Origin: an uncultured bacterium
GTDB taxonomy: Bacteria; Fidelibacterota; Marinisomatia; Marinisomatales; Marinisomataceae
Assembly: GCA_943788675.1 (NCBI GenBank)
Contig: CALSRE010000002.1
Location: forward strand, 219,247 to 283,246
DNA: 64,000 bases
Direction of reading: 5' to 3'
Shown: in pieces, positions 18,435 through 28,181 of the stretch
Layout: each line of letters starts with the position of its first letter
Numbering within the stretch: position 1 is the first letter of the stretch
Position numbers and translations under genes: made by a program
Notes under the pieces: model-generated
What the model saw: the letters and a program-made list of their open reading frames with translations, nothing else
Databases searched by the model: none
What the model was told of the DNA's origin: nothing

Positions 18435-19427
18435 TTATGGAACTGGGATTTCTTGAAGAAGCTGATCAATGATATCTTCTGATGATATTTCTTCAGCTTC
18501 TGCTTCATAAGATAGTAAAATTCTATGTCTTAGTATATCTCTAGCTACATATTTAACATCTTCAGGTATAACATAACCTCTTCCATCAATAAATGCTTTA
18601 GCCTTCGAAGCAAGAACCAAATTGATCGAAGCTCTTGGAGATGCGCCGAAGGTAATTAAGTCACTCAATTTAGATAAGCTAAACTTATCTGGCTCTCTAG
18701 TTGCAAAAACTATATTTAAAATATAATCAGCAATTTTTGAATCAATATATATCTCATTAACTAATTTCTGTGCATCAAGAATTGTTTTAGACTTTACTAT
18801 TGATTTAATTTCATTCTTTGAAATTGTGCTTGCTCGTTCTAAAATTTCTTTCTCTTCCTTAATTGATGGATAGTCAACAATCACCTTCATCATAAATCTG
18901 TCAACTTGAGCTTCTGGGAGTGGATAAGTACCTTCTTGCTCAATTGGATTTTGCGTAGCTAGTACCAAAAATGGAGTTGAAAGTTTAAAAGTCTTTTCAC
19001 CAATTGTAACCTGTCTTTCTTGCATTGACTCAAGTAACGCGCTTTGAACTTTTGAAGGAGCCCTATTTATTTCATCTGCTAAGATTATATTAGAAAAAAT
19101 AGGACCTTTTTTTGTATTGAATTCTCCAGTTTTCTGATTGTATATCAATGTTCCTAATAAATCTGCTGGGAGCATATCTGGAGTAAATTGTATTCTTTTA
19201 AATTCAGCGTTAATTAAGCTTGCAACAGTATTAATTGTTAAAGTTTTTGCTAAACCAGGAACACCTTCTAAAAGTATGTGACCATTAGAAATAACTGAAA
19301 TTAAAATCTTATCTATTAGATCATGCTGACCTACTATTACATTAGAAATTTCATTTCTAAGCTCATCAACAAATGATGATTTTTGTTGAATCTTATCATT
19401 CAACCTGTCTAATTCATTTTTTTTCAT
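18435..19427 (-). CDS. MoxR family AAA+ ATPase
   Basis: 330 aa. Walker A lies in GVPGLAKTLT (about residues 55-64), Walker B in ILADEINRAP (about 118-127), and the sensor/arginine-finger region and the C-terminal lid are intact. It is the ATPase partner of the DUF58 protein encoded next. Its start overlaps the end of the AsmA-like gene by 14 nt. No vWA BatA/BatB genes follow, so the module is a reduced form. Confidence 0.93.
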   Translation of the reverse strand: MKKNELDRLNDKIQQKSSFVDELRNEISNVIVGQHDLIDKILISVISNGHILLEGVPGLAKTLTINTVASLINAEFKRIQFTPDMLPADLLGTLIYNQKTGEFNTKKGPIFSNIILADEINRAPSKVQSALLESMQERQVTIGEKTFKLSTPFLVLATQNPIEQEGTYPLPEAQVDRFMMKVIVDYPSIKEEKEILERASTISKNEIKSIVKSKTILDAQKLVNEIYIDSKIADYILNIVFATREPDKFSLSKLSDLITFGASPRASINLVLASKAKAFIDGRGYVIPEDVKYVARDILRHRILLSYEAEAEEISSEDIIDQLLQEIPVP

Positions 19428-20613
19428 CTAAACTTCTCATAGTATGCTTTGCTTCAAACTCAGTATCAGTTAATGGAACCAAGAATCCGCTACTTTTTTT
19501 AATTTTTAAAGAACCTTTCAAATCTAATACATTTTTTCCTATGATAGAGACTGTTAAGTCTGTTACGCCATTTAAATTAATATTTTCTAGTTTTGCAAAA
19601 TATATATCATAACCATTAACGATTAAATTTAAATCAGGTTTCGCAATTTCTGTAAAATCTATTGTACCGCCAATTTGCAAGTTAGGCTTTGTTTGCAGTC
19701 CTAAGCTTTTTTTAGGATTATAAACTGTTCCAATTAAGTTGGCTTGTCCAATATTATCAACAATATTTAAATCTAAATTAAGTCTTCTTATGGGCTCTGG
19801 TTTTAACTGAGCAGGAAACGTCTTAAGTCGCATAGTAGTATTTCTAATCTGAATAACACCATTCAATTTTTGACTCATTTCAGCATTGTTAACGAACTCG
19901 TCCTCGAGTGTAATATCAAATGATATAGTCTCTTTTGAGTCCCCTATGCTTTCTACATCTGGAAAAAATTGAGCAATGTAGCTTGCAGGAAATTTATCTG
20001 AAGATTTTAACCTAAATTTAAAACTATCTAAAATTGAATTTTGTGAAAACTGTATAACGTTTAATAAAAAATTAAATTCACCTAAATCTATTTCACCATC
20101 AATCATTTTTCCATTTTCAGCTTTAATAGATAAATCAAAAGACTTTTTATCGTTTGTATCTATTTTTTTTTGACCCTCGACATTGGATATATCAAGCAAT
20201 GGGCTTTTTAATTTAATAGCTACTGGATTAATTAAATTAAGATCAGTATTGTTGTTTAATAGTATTTCAAGTGCAAATTGCAAAGTCTTTCTGAAATCTA
20301 AAGATGTATTTAATGTAATATTTTCTGCTTCAATAAATATTTTGCCAGACTTCTTAATGACTGGATCAACTAAAGTAATATAGGTATCAATATCTTTGTC
20401 TCTAGCTTTAAAAAAAACAGAAGATGATTCATTAAAATCAATTTCAAATCTTTGGGTAAGACTGCTCAATGTCTTGTTTGACTTATCAAGATTGAATTCT
20501 ACTCCATCAGTAAGATAAAAATAGAACGCTATCACAAAAATCACTAAAAAAAGTATAAAAGTTGATACTAAGCTTAGTAAAGTTTTTATTAGTTTTGGAA
20601 CTATGCCTTCCAT
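19414..20613 (-). CDS. AsmA-like envelope protein (tentative)
   Basis: 399 aa with one N-terminal transmembrane helix (about residues 10-32) and a long, mostly beta-strand, Asn/Asp/Lys-rich remainder. This layout is typical of AsmA/TamB-like proteins that sit in the periplasm anchored by the inner membrane, several of which carry lipids between membranes. I see no catalytic motif. The assignment rests on topology and composition rather than a clear signature. It overlaps moxR by 14 nt. Confidence 0.5.
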   Translation of the reverse strand: MEGIVPKLIKTLLSLVSTFILFLVIFVIAFYFYLTDGVEFNLDKSNKTLSSLTQRFEIDFNESSSVFFKARDKDIDTYITLVDPVIKKSGKIFIEAENITLNTSLDFRKTLQFALEILLNNNTDLNLINPVAIKLKSPLLDISNVEGQKKIDTNDKKSFDLSIKAENGKMIDGEIDLGEFNFLLNVIQFSQNSILDSFKFRLKSSDKFPASYIAQFFPDVESIGDSKETISFDITLEDEFVNNAEMSQKLNGVIQIRNTTMRLKTFPAQLKPEPIRRLNLDLNIVDNIGQANLIGTVYNPKKSLGLQTKPNLQIGGTIDFTEIAKPDLNLIVNGYDIYFAKLENINLNGVTDLTVSIIGKNVLDLKGSLKIKKSSGFLVPLTDTEFEAKHTMRSLDEKK

Positions 20614-20656
20614 AATTGAAAAACTAACTATTAATAGCTAAATATAAAATCTAAAA

Positions 20657-22564
20657 CTAGTCTTCTACTACTTCAAAATCAGCATCTTTGATTTTTTTAT
20701 CATCTTTTGCTTCTGTAGATGAACTTGTCTCTTGAGCTGAGCTCGCTTGTTCTTGCGCGCTTGAAGCATCATACATTGAAGAAGCTTTTGAACTCCATAC
20801 TGAATTTAAATTTTCCATTTCTGCTTTAATATCATCAATCACTGATGATTCATTAGCTTTTTTAAGCTTATCTAATGCTTCATTCAGATCTTTTTTATCA
20901 TCTTCTGAAAGCTTATCATCTAGATCTTTCATCTGCTTCTCTGTTTGAAACACAAGTTGTTCAGCTTGATTTTTAGTATCTATTTCTTCTTTTTTTGCTT
21001 TGTCTTCTGCTTCATGTTTTTTGGCATCATTCACCATTTTTTCAATTTCTTGATCTGACAATCCGCTTTGAGCTTCAATTCTTATACTTTGCTCTTTTGA
21101 TGTCGCCTTATCTAATGCTTTAACATTTAAAATTCCATCAGCATCCATATCAAATGAAACTTCAATTTGAGGAGTACCTCTTGGTGCAGGTGGAATTCCA
21201 TCTAAATGAAATCTTCCTAAGCTTTTATTATCATTAGCCATAGATCTTTCACCTTGGACTACATGTATATCAACCATTGGTTGATTGTCTGCTGCCGTAG
21301 AGAAAACTTGAGATTTTTGCGTTGGAATTGTTGTATTTTTTTCAATTAATGGTGTAGCAACGCCACCCATTGTTTCTATTCCCAATGTAAGCGGTGTTAC
21401 ATCAAGCAATAATACGTCGTCTACGTCTCCTGAAAGTACGCCACCTTGAATAGCTGCTCCTAATGCAACTACCTCATCAGGATTTACGCTCTGGTTAGGG
21501 TCTTTTCCAAAGATTTCTTTTACTTTTGCTTGAATAGCTGGTATTCTAGTTGATCCACCTACAAGTATAACTTCATTTATATCAGAAGAACTCAATTTTG
21601 AATCTCTTAATGCTTGCTTACAAGGAGCAACAACTCTTTCAACTAAGTCTGTAACTAGCTGTTCAAAAGCCGCTCTAGTTAAAGTCATATTTAAATGCTT
21701 TGGACCTGATGAGTCTGCTGTAATGAAAGGAAGGTTAATTTCTGTTTGCTTGGAAGAAGATAGTTCTTTCTTAGCATTTTCTGCGGATTCTTTTAATCTT
21801 TGTAACGCCATTGGATCTTTGCGAAGATCAATTCCTTCAGTTTTTTTGAATTCATCTGCTAACCAATCTACTATTTTTTGATCAAAATCATCTCCGCCTA
21901 GTCTTCCGTCACCATTACTGGCGTTCACTTCAATACTTTGACCTTCATCATTTAAGATATCTAAAATTGAAATATCAAAGGTTCCTCCTCCTAAGTCAAA
22001 AACAGCAACCTTTTCATCTTTTTTCTTATCAAAGCCATACGCTAAAGATGCAGCTGTTGGTTCATTGATAATTCTTTTTACATTTAAACCAGCAATTTTT
22101 CCAGCATCTTTAGTAGCCTTTCTTTGTGAATCATTAAAATATGCTGGTACAGTTATTACTGCATCTGTTACAGTAGAGCCTAAATATTGTTCGGCCATTT
22201 GTTTCATTTTTTGCAAAACCATAGCACTTATTTCTTGTGGCTGATACTGCTTTCCATTTGCTTCAACGTTTACCTTTTTACCGTCAATCACCACATTATA
22301 AGGTACTTCATCAATATCTTTTTTTATTTCAGCAGGTGTTCTGCCCATAAATCTCTTTATTGAATAAATCGTATTGCTAGGGTTAGTAACTGCCTGTCTT
22401 TTAGCAGGGTCACCAACCAGTCTTTCTCCATCCTTAGTAAATCCAATTACCGAAGGGGTAGTTCTTCCACCTTCTGGACTGGTAATAACTGTTGGTTCAC
22501 CACCCTCCATAACCGCTACACATGAATTTGTTGTACCTAAATCAATTCCAATAATTTTACCCAT
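20657..22564 (-). CDS. dnaK: Chaperone protein DnaK (Hsp70)
   Basis: ATP-driven chaperone of 635 aa. It has the [20 protein letters not shown]-terminus, the [14 protein letters not shown] phosphate motif near residue 190, the VGGSTRIPA motif near 335, the [11 protein letters not shown] start of the substrate-binding domain, and an acidic C-terminus EVVED. The ATG has a strong Shine-Dalgarno AAAGGAG 7 nt upstream (22571-22577), better than most genes here. No dnaJ, grpE or hrcA is adjacent. Confidence 0.98.
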   Translation of the reverse strand: MGKIIGIDLGTTNSCVAVMEGGEPTVITSPEGGRTTPSVIGFTKDGERLVGDPAKRQAVTNPSNTIYSIKRFMGRTPAEIKKDIDEVPYNVVIDGKKVNVEANGKQYQPQEISAMVLQKMKQMAEQYLGSTVTDAVITVPAYFNDSQRKATKDAGKIAGLNVKRIINEPTAASLAYGFDKKKDEKVAVFDLGGGTFDISILDILNDEGQSIEVNASNGDGRLGGDDFDQKIVDWLADEFKKTEGIDLRKDPMALQRLKESAENAKKELSSSKQTEINLPFITADSSGPKHLNMTLTRAAFEQLVTDLVERVVAPCKQALRDSKLSSSDINEVILVGGSTRIPAIQAKVKEIFGKDPNQSVNPDEVVALGAAIQGGVLSGDVDDVLLLDVTPLTLGIETMGGVATPLIEKNTTIPTQKSQVFSTAADNQPMVDIHVVQGERSMANDNKSLGRFHLDGIPPAPRGTPQIEVSFDMDADGILNVKALDKATSKEQSIRIEAQSGLSDQEIEKMVNDAKKHEAEDKAKKEEIDTKNQAEQLVFQTEKQMKDLDDKLSEDDKKDLNEALDKLKKANESSVIDDIKAEMENLNSVWSSKASSMYDASSAQEQASSAQETSSSTEAKDDKKIKDADFEVVED

Positions 22565-22615
22565 TATAAACTCCTTTAAATTTTTAGTTCAATTTAATAA
22601 TTGCAAAGATGATAC

Positions 22616-22656
22616 CAATAGAATTTTAATGCCATTAATGTCAATAAGTATGACAT
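22616..22656 (-). promoter_or_regulatory. Candidate dnaK promoter with overlapping inverted repeat
   Basis: In the 96-nt gap upstream of dnaK, a TTGACA hexamer (22639-22644, minus strand) is followed after 17 nt by CTATTG (22616-22621), a poor -10. An inverted repeat ATGTCA-N7-TGACAT (22638-22656), extendable by two further pairs after one mismatch, covers the -35. It is not a CIRCE element (TTAGCACTC-N9-GAGTGCTAA). It may be an operator, but neither activity is shown by sequence alone. Confidence 0.35.
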
Positions 22657-22660
22657 AAAG

Positions 22661-23326
22661 TCAGGTATTTATATTTTTTAAATCTCCTCCTTCGAGAATA
22701 TACTGACTGTGACCTATATCAAATATTTCTTCATCATGTGTGGCAATAATAAAAGTTAAATTATTTTTAGTATTTAACTTTTTAAAGAGTGCTATCATTT
22801 TAATAGCATTTTCTTTATCTAAATTTCCTGTCGGTTCATCAGCTATAACTATTGAGGGATTATTTACTATCGCTCTCATTACTGCTACTCTCTGCTTTTC
22901 GCCACCTGACAAATCATTTGGGAAAGATTTCATTCTATCTTCCAGTTCAAAAATTTTGAAGAGTTCTTTAATTTTTTGTTTATCAATTTTTTCTTTACTA
23001 ATCATTTTAGGCATACAGACATTCTCTTCAAGCGATAATTCCGGAATAAGATTATGAAATTGAAAAACAAATCCTATATTTAAATTACGCAGCCTATTTA
23101 GATCTATAGCCTCACTTAAAGATTGGTTATTTATAAATATCTCTCCACTATCAGCATGATCTAAAGTGCCTAATATACTCAAGAGTGTTGATTTTCCTGA
23201 CCCTGAAGGACCTTTAATGGTTACAATTTCTCCTTCTTTGACGTCAAAACTTATATTATTTAATACATTTAAAGTTTTTTTACCATCAAGAAAATTCTTA
23301 CTTAAGTTTTTAACTTTTATAATCAT
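22661..23326 (-). CDS. lolD: LolD-like ABC transporter ATP-binding protein
   Basis: 221 aa ATPase of the MacB/LolD group. It has Walker A GPSGSGKSTL (about residues 39-48), a Q-loop, signature LSGGEKQR (about 139-146), Walker B IVIADEPTGNLD and a switch His in ATHDE. It follows two FtsX-type permeases with a 4-nt ATGA overlap, the arrangement of a LolCDE lipoprotein-release system. MacB-like export cannot be excluded, but no membrane-fusion protein is encoded nearby. Confidence 0.88.
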   Translation of the reverse strand: MIIKVKNLSKNFLDGKKTLNVLNNISFDVKEGEIVTIKGPSGSGKSTLLSILGTLDHADSGEIFINNQSLSEAIDLNRLRNLNIGFVFQFHNLIPELSLEENVCMPKMISKEKIDKQKIKELFKIFELEDRMKSFPNDLSGGEKQRVAVMRAIVNNPSIVIADEPTGNLDKENAIKMIALFKKLNTKNNLTFIIATHDEEIFDIGHSQYILEGGDLKNINT

Positions 23327-24459
23327 ATCTGTCTATTAATAATTTGATTTGGACTCATATCTTTAACAAATCTTAATGGAATTAATGAAAAAATACCAAC
23401 TAATACTAAAGAACCTGCTACAAGAACAAAGATATCTCCTATAAATAAATTCATGGGCAACGTCTCCACTAAATAAAATTCTGGGTCTAACTTAATCAGT
23501 GCAAAAGAATTTTGAATATTAATAATTAAAATTGCAAAAAATATTCCAAGAAAAATTGCTCCAGCTCCTATAAGGTAGCTATAAATAATAAAAATTATTT
23601 TAATTCCTGTTTTGTTCATCCCTAGAGACATTAAAATAGCCAAATCCTTTAGTTTCTTTGAAGTAATTTGCATGATTGATGAACTTAAATTGAATGATGC
23701 TACTAATATGATTAAAGATAAAGTAAAAAAAGTAATCTTCTTTTCAATTTCAGTTGCTTCATAAAGTTGTTTATTTCGATCTTTCCATGACGATATTTTA
23801 GATGATAAATTTGTGTTTAACGCTTCGGAAGTATTGAATTCAAAAGATAAATTTTTATTTTTAGAATCTTTAATTATACCAAAGATTAGAGAATCATTTG
23901 CTCTTAAAATTCTATTATTAAATATATTAGCCACAATAAATTCTCTTGCCTCAGGAACGCCAAAGGAACTGAACTTAAAATCTTTAGATATGATTTTAAC
24001 CTTATCTCCAATATCTAAACTAAGTCGTGAAGCAAGCGCATTACCAATTATGATTTCATTATCATATAATGCTTCATGCTTTTCTGTCAGATATAAATTA
24101 TAAAAATCAGTTATAGATTGATTGGTAACAGACTTAAACTGAATAAGGCTTTGTTTATTTTCAGAAATAATTATTAATTCATCAACATTATAAATGGAAT
24201 AGCTGTGATTATTGGAATCTAAATAATCTTTAATAGATTTGTCTGCTTTATCACTATAATTCTCAATTTCAAATTGACCATACAATTTAATGGATTCAGA
24301 TTTTAGAATATCTTGAAAACCATTTAAAACAGATATAGATAGCACAATTGAAGCAGCTCCAATAAATAAACCTACAAATGAAACAAAATTTATAGCACTC
24401 GAAGTAAATTTCTTTTTTGGAAACAAAAATCTTTTTGCTATTAAAAAATATAAATTCAT
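23323..24459 (-). CDS. FtsX/LolE-type ABC transporter permease
   Basis: 378 aa with one N-terminal helix (about residues 22-45), a large periplasmic domain (to about 235), and three C-terminal helices. This is the four-helix FtsX-like permease topology. The N-terminal FLFPKKKFTSSAINFVSF segment is typical of LolC/LolE. With the gene before it and LolD it should form a heterodimeric permease that extracts lipoproteins from the inner membrane for LolA. Which one is C and which is E cannot be decided here. Confidence 0.82.
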   Translation of the reverse strand: MNLYFLIAKRFLFPKKKFTSSAINFVSFVGLFIGAASIVLSISVLNGFQDILKSESIKLYGQFEIENYSDKADKSIKDYLDSNNHSYSIYNVDELIIISENKQSLIQFKSVTNQSITDFYNLYLTEKHEALYDNEIIIGNALASRLSLDIGDKVKIISKDFKFSSFGVPEAREFIVANIFNNRILRANDSLIFGIIKDSKNKNLSFEFNTSEALNTNLSSKISSWKDRNKQLYEATEIEKKITFFTLSLIILVASFNLSSSIMQITSKKLKDLAILMSLGMNKTGIKIIFIIYSYLIGAGAIFLGIFFAILIINIQNSFALIKLDPEFYLVETLPMNLFIGDIFVLVAGSLVLVGIFSLIPLRFVKDMSPNQIINRQI

Positions 24460-25604
24460 TTATTCCTCAAATTATCAATAGGATTTATTTTTATAAAATT
24501 TGTTAAAGATGCAAATGAGAAAACAGCACTAAATAGGATACTGAATAGAATCAAATACAAAGAGCTTAAATAATTAAAATCCATTGGAAGGTAATCAACA
24601 AAGTATATGTTCTGAGAAATAGCTATAAAATGAAATTTATTCTGAAAAAAAATAAACAAATAAGATATAATTATACCTAAGGATGAACCTAAAAAGGCTA
24701 GCATGATTGATTGAAAAACAAAAATTTTTGATATAGAGGAATTAGGCAAGCCATAGATACTTAAAATTGAAAAGTTCAATTTCTTTTCATTAAATAAAAC
24801 AGTCAAGGAACTCAGTAGTCCAAAAAATGATACAATTACAATCATGCTAAAAATAAAAAATATTGGCCATTTTTGCGTATTAATCCAATCAAATAGATTT
24901 GCATACCTATCAAATACATTAATTTCATAAAATGGGTACTCCATAGCGTTTTGATTATTTGAATTAGTTAAAATCCATCCTGAAATTTTGTTATCGACAT
25001 TGTAGAACTCTTGAAGAAATTCAAGATTGATAAAAACCTGTCTTAAATCATATTCCTCAATTCCAGAGTCATACAAATATTTAATTTTTAAAAAAACAAA
25101 TCTGTTATTATTTGACAATTTATTTAAGTTTGCTGGATTAAAAATAGCTAATTCGTCTCCTTGTAAAACCGACAATTTATTTGCTAAAGTTTTGCTAATA
25201 ATAATATGATTTTTTTTTAATTCAATATTCCCATTTTTAAATAAATTAATTTTATCGATATCAGTTGATTTATACCCATTTAATACAATATTCTGGGAAT
25301 TTTTTTTTGATTTTAATAGAGCATATTTCTCTAAGTATTGGATTCCACCATCAGGAATTAGATTTTTATATTCACTACTATCAAATTCATCTTCAAAAAG
25401 ATGGTTTATTGTGCTATAGCCATTAAGATCTGATAACTTTTGAGCAATAGCTGATTCAAACCCTGCGATAGAGCTAGATACAATATTTAAGGATGCTATA
25501 CCAAGAGAAAGACTTAAAATGGTTATTAAATTTGTAATTCTAAAGACTGCACTGCTTTTTTTTGAAATGAATAATCTTTTAATTAAAAAAAATAGAAAAT
25601 TCAT
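24456..25604 (-). CDS. FtsX/LolC-type ABC transporter permease
   Basis: 382 aa, second permease of the lipoprotein-release transporter. It has the same topology: helix near residues 25-48, a periplasmic domain rich in Asn/Lys/Ile, and three helices after residue 245. It is more diverged than its partner. It overlaps lysS and the next permease by 4 nt on each side, so lysS-permease-permease-lolD form one unit. Confidence 0.8.
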   Translation of the reverse strand: MNFLFFLIKRLFISKKSSAVFRITNLITILSLSLGIASLNIVSSSIAGFESAIAQKLSDLNGYSTINHLFEDEFDSSEYKNLIPDGGIQYLEKYALLKSKKNSQNIVLNGYKSTDIDKINLFKNGNIELKKNHIIISKTLANKLSVLQGDELAIFNPANLNKLSNNNRFVFLKIKYLYDSGIEEYDLRQVFINLEFLQEFYNVDNKISGWILTNSNNQNAMEYPFYEINVFDRYANLFDWINTQKWPIFFIFSMIVIVSFFGLLSSLTVLFNEKKLNFSILSIYGLPNSSISKIFVFQSIMLAFLGSSLGIIISYLFIFFQNKFHFIAISQNIYFVDYLPMDFNYLSSLYLILFSILFSAVFSFASLTNFIKINPIDNLRNK

Positions 25605-27076
25605 TTAAGAGATTTTAAGGTTGGAAATATAATTGCATCTCTTATCCATCGAGTATCAATTAATAACATCACCAATCTATCAATTCCAATCCCCACGCCA
25701 GCAGTTGGAGGCATTCCTGTCTCAATCGCTTCTAAGAAATTTTCGTCAATTGGAAATGCTTCTTCATCACCGTCATCTTTTTTGTTTGACTGATCTTCAA
25801 ATCTTTTTCTTTGATCAATTGGATCATTTAATTCAGAAAATCCATTTGCAAATTCCATTCCAGCAATGAACAATTCAAATCTTTCTGTGAAATTTATATC
25901 TCCATTTCGATTAACTTTGGCTAAAGGTGAAATTTCTACCGGATGATTAATTACATAAGTTGGTTGAATAAGATTAGGTTCAACTTTTCTTCTCATTATT
26001 TCATCTATGAGAGTTGCTAGGCTGTCCTTTTTTGAAACTTCCAGTTCTAGTTCATTGCAAACTTTTAAGACATCAGAGTGATTGGATATATCTATCTTAT
26101 AACCTGTATGCTCTTTAATCAGCTCATCCATCGTTTTTCTAGAAAATTTCTCTTCAAAATTAATTGTATTTCCATCCCATGATATCTGTTTCAAACCTAA
26201 GTCTTCAACCACTTTTTTAAACATTTCTTCAACAAAATCCATCATAAAATTATAATCTGAATAAGCTTGATAAAATTCAAGCATAGTAAACTCCGGATTA
26301 TGACTTCTATCAATTCCTTCATTTCTAAAATCTTTGGATAATTCATATACCTTTTCAAATCCACCCACAATTAATTGCTTTAAATATAACTCTGTTGCAA
26401 TTCTTAAATAAAAATCTTGATCAAGTGCATTGTGGTGTGTTGTGAATGGTTTTGCGTTTGCTCCTCCATAAATTGGCTGCAAAACAGGTGTTTCAACCTC
26501 AAGATATCCATGATTATTAAGAAAAGATCTGATTGTATTAATTATTTTAAATCTTTTTATGTAATTATCTTTTGTTTCGGGATTGATAATTAAATCAAGA
26601 TATCTTTTTCTGTATCTAAATTCTTTATCGGAAACAAGATTGTATTTTTCACCATCCTTTTCTTTTACATCTGGAATTGGCTTAATACTTTTTGATAAAA
26701 TTGTTAAGGAAGATACTTTTATTGTTAAGGCATCAGTTTTTGTTTTAAAAACTACACCCTCAATTCCCACATAGTCACCAATATCTATTAATTTGAATAG
26801 ATTGTAGTTTTCTTCGCCAACATCATCTCTAGCTATATAAAATTGAATACGACCTTTTTGATCTTGAATATTTGCAAATGACGCCTTACCCATTTTTCTT
26901 AAAGACATTATCCTGCCGGCCAAATTGACTTTGCTATCGATTAAGTCTTCAGTTATTTGAGATGAATGATGAGTTTGATTAAAATCATATGCATAAGGCT
27001 CAACTCCCAATTCACGGATTTTTTTCAACTTTTCAAGTCTATTATCAATTATTTGTTTTAAGCTTTTATTTTCCAT
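25601..27076 (-). CDS. lysS: Lysine--tRNA ligase (class II)
   Basis: 491 aa. It has an N-terminal OB-fold anticodon-binding domain (about residues 50-150) and a class II catalytic core with motif 2 FRNEGIDRSHNPEFTMLEFY near residue 255 and motif 3 GVGIGIDRLVMLL near residue 463. The length and domain order match bacterial LysRS. It lies 9 nt downstream of prfB, a pairing also found in E. coli (prfB-lysS). Confidence 0.97.
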   Translation of the reverse strand: MENKSLKQIIDNRLEKLKKIRELGVEPYAYDFNQTHHSSQITEDLIDSKVNLAGRIMSLRKMGKASFANIQDQKGRIQFYIARDDVGEENYNLFKLIDIGDYVGIEGVVFKTKTDALTIKVSSLTILSKSIKPIPDVKEKDGEKYNLVSDKEFRYRKRYLDLIINPETKDNYIKRFKIINTIRSFLNNHGYLEVETPVLQPIYGGANAKPFTTHHNALDQDFYLRIATELYLKQLIVGGFEKVYELSKDFRNEGIDRSHNPEFTMLEFYQAYSDYNFMMDFVEEMFKKVVEDLGLKQISWDGNTINFEEKFSRKTMDELIKEHTGYKIDISNHSDVLKVCNELELEVSKKDSLATLIDEIMRRKVEPNLIQPTYVINHPVEISPLAKVNRNGDINFTERFELFIAGMEFANGFSELNDPIDQRKRFEDQSNKKDDGDEEAFPIDENFLEAIETGMPPTAGVGIGIDRLVMLLIDTRWIRDAIIFPTLKSLK

Positions 27077-27085
27077 TGCGAAAAC

Positions 27086-28181
27086 TTATTTATTTTTTTC
27101 CATTTTATCTAACAAATAACTATATATAAAATCATCAATATTACCATCCATTACAGACTTAATATTTCCGACTTCAAACTTAGTTCGATGATCTTTAATC
27201 ATATTATAAGGATGGAAGACATAAGATCTAATTTGACTTCCCCATCCTATATCTTTTTTTTCACCCTCCAGTTCTTTTTTGCTTTCAAGCTGTTTTTGCA
27301 TTTCCATATGAAACAATTTCGATTTTAAAACTTTCATTGCTTGCTCTTTATTTTTGTGTTGAGATCTTTGAGTTTGACATTGAGTTACTACTCCTGAGGG
27401 TATATGCGTTATTCTTATGGCAGAATCAGTTTTATTCACATGTTGTCCTCCTGCACCGCTCGATCGAAATGTATCTATTCTTAGATCTTTTTGATTAATC
27501 TCTATATCAATTTCATTATCAACAGAAGGTGAAACTGAAACTGACGCGAAAGAAGTATGCCTTCTACTATTTGAGTCAAATGGTGAAATTCTTACTAACC
27601 TATGAATTCCTATTTCTGATTGCATCAATCCATAGGCATAGTCACCAACTATTTCAATAGTACAATCCTTTAATCCTGCTTCGTCACCATTTTGGAAATC
27701 GATTACATTAAACTTAAATCCTTTAGATTCAGCCCACATAGAATACATTCGATATAACATTTCAGCCCAATCTTGACTTTCTGTACCTCCGGCTCCTGGA
27801 TGAATAGTTACAATAGCATCGTTACTGTCATTTTTACCATTTAAAATAAGTTTAAGTTCAAAATCTTTTAATAATTTAGAAAAGATATCTAGCTCTTTTG
27901 AAACTTCTTCTTCCTTAACCTGTTCTTGATCGAGAAATTCATTAAGAACTTCCAAATCTTCAGCTTTCTCAATCAATCTCTTTCTAAGATTAATATCTTT
28001 CTCAAGGAGAGATATTTTTTTCATTATTAAAGTGGATTCAGTATTATTTTCCCACATTGTGGGGTCTGAAATTTGATTTTTTAAATCCTGGAGATCGGAG
28101 GACTTTGACTCTAAGTCAAAGATGCCTCCTTATTTGATTAAATTTTTCTAATGATATTGAATATTTTTCTTTTAAATCCAT
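27086..28181 (-). CDS. prfB: Peptide chain release factor 2, expressed by programmed +1 frameshift
   Basis: Recognises UGA and UAA stop codons. The zero frame starts at ATG 28181 and runs 21 codons to an in-frame TGA (28118-28116). Skipping T28118 at the slippery CTT (28121-28119) continues as Asp-Leu-Glu-Ser to the stop at 27086, giving 364 aa, against 365 in E. coli. An AGGAGG lies 3 nt before CTT, the classical spacing. Downstream are the SPF tripeptide in RISPFDSNSRRH and the GGQ loop SGAGGQHVNKTDSA. The start overlaps the end of the UbiA-fusion gene by 10 nt. A plain ORF call would begin at 28057 and lose the first 41 residues. Confidence 0.96.
28097..28129 (-). promoter_or_regulatory. 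prfB recoding site inside a long hairpin
   Basis: On the prfB mRNA, GGAGG (28129-28125) pairs with CCTCC (28101-28097), and CTTTGACT (28121-28114) pairs with AGTCAAAG (28110-28103). A TAG triloop and a 3x1 internal loop complete the structure. The stimulatory Shine-Dalgarno, slippery CTT, the TGA stop and the following C are all on the 5' arm. The SD-CTT-TGA-C arrangement is the known RF2 autoregulatory signal; the perfect stem around it is an additional feature seen here. Confidence 0.85.

Noticed and set aside
27086..28057. prfB starting at the downstream ATG 28057
   Set aside because: The upstream 21-codon frame, slippery site and Shine-Dalgarno show that the true product is 364 aa by +1 frameshift.
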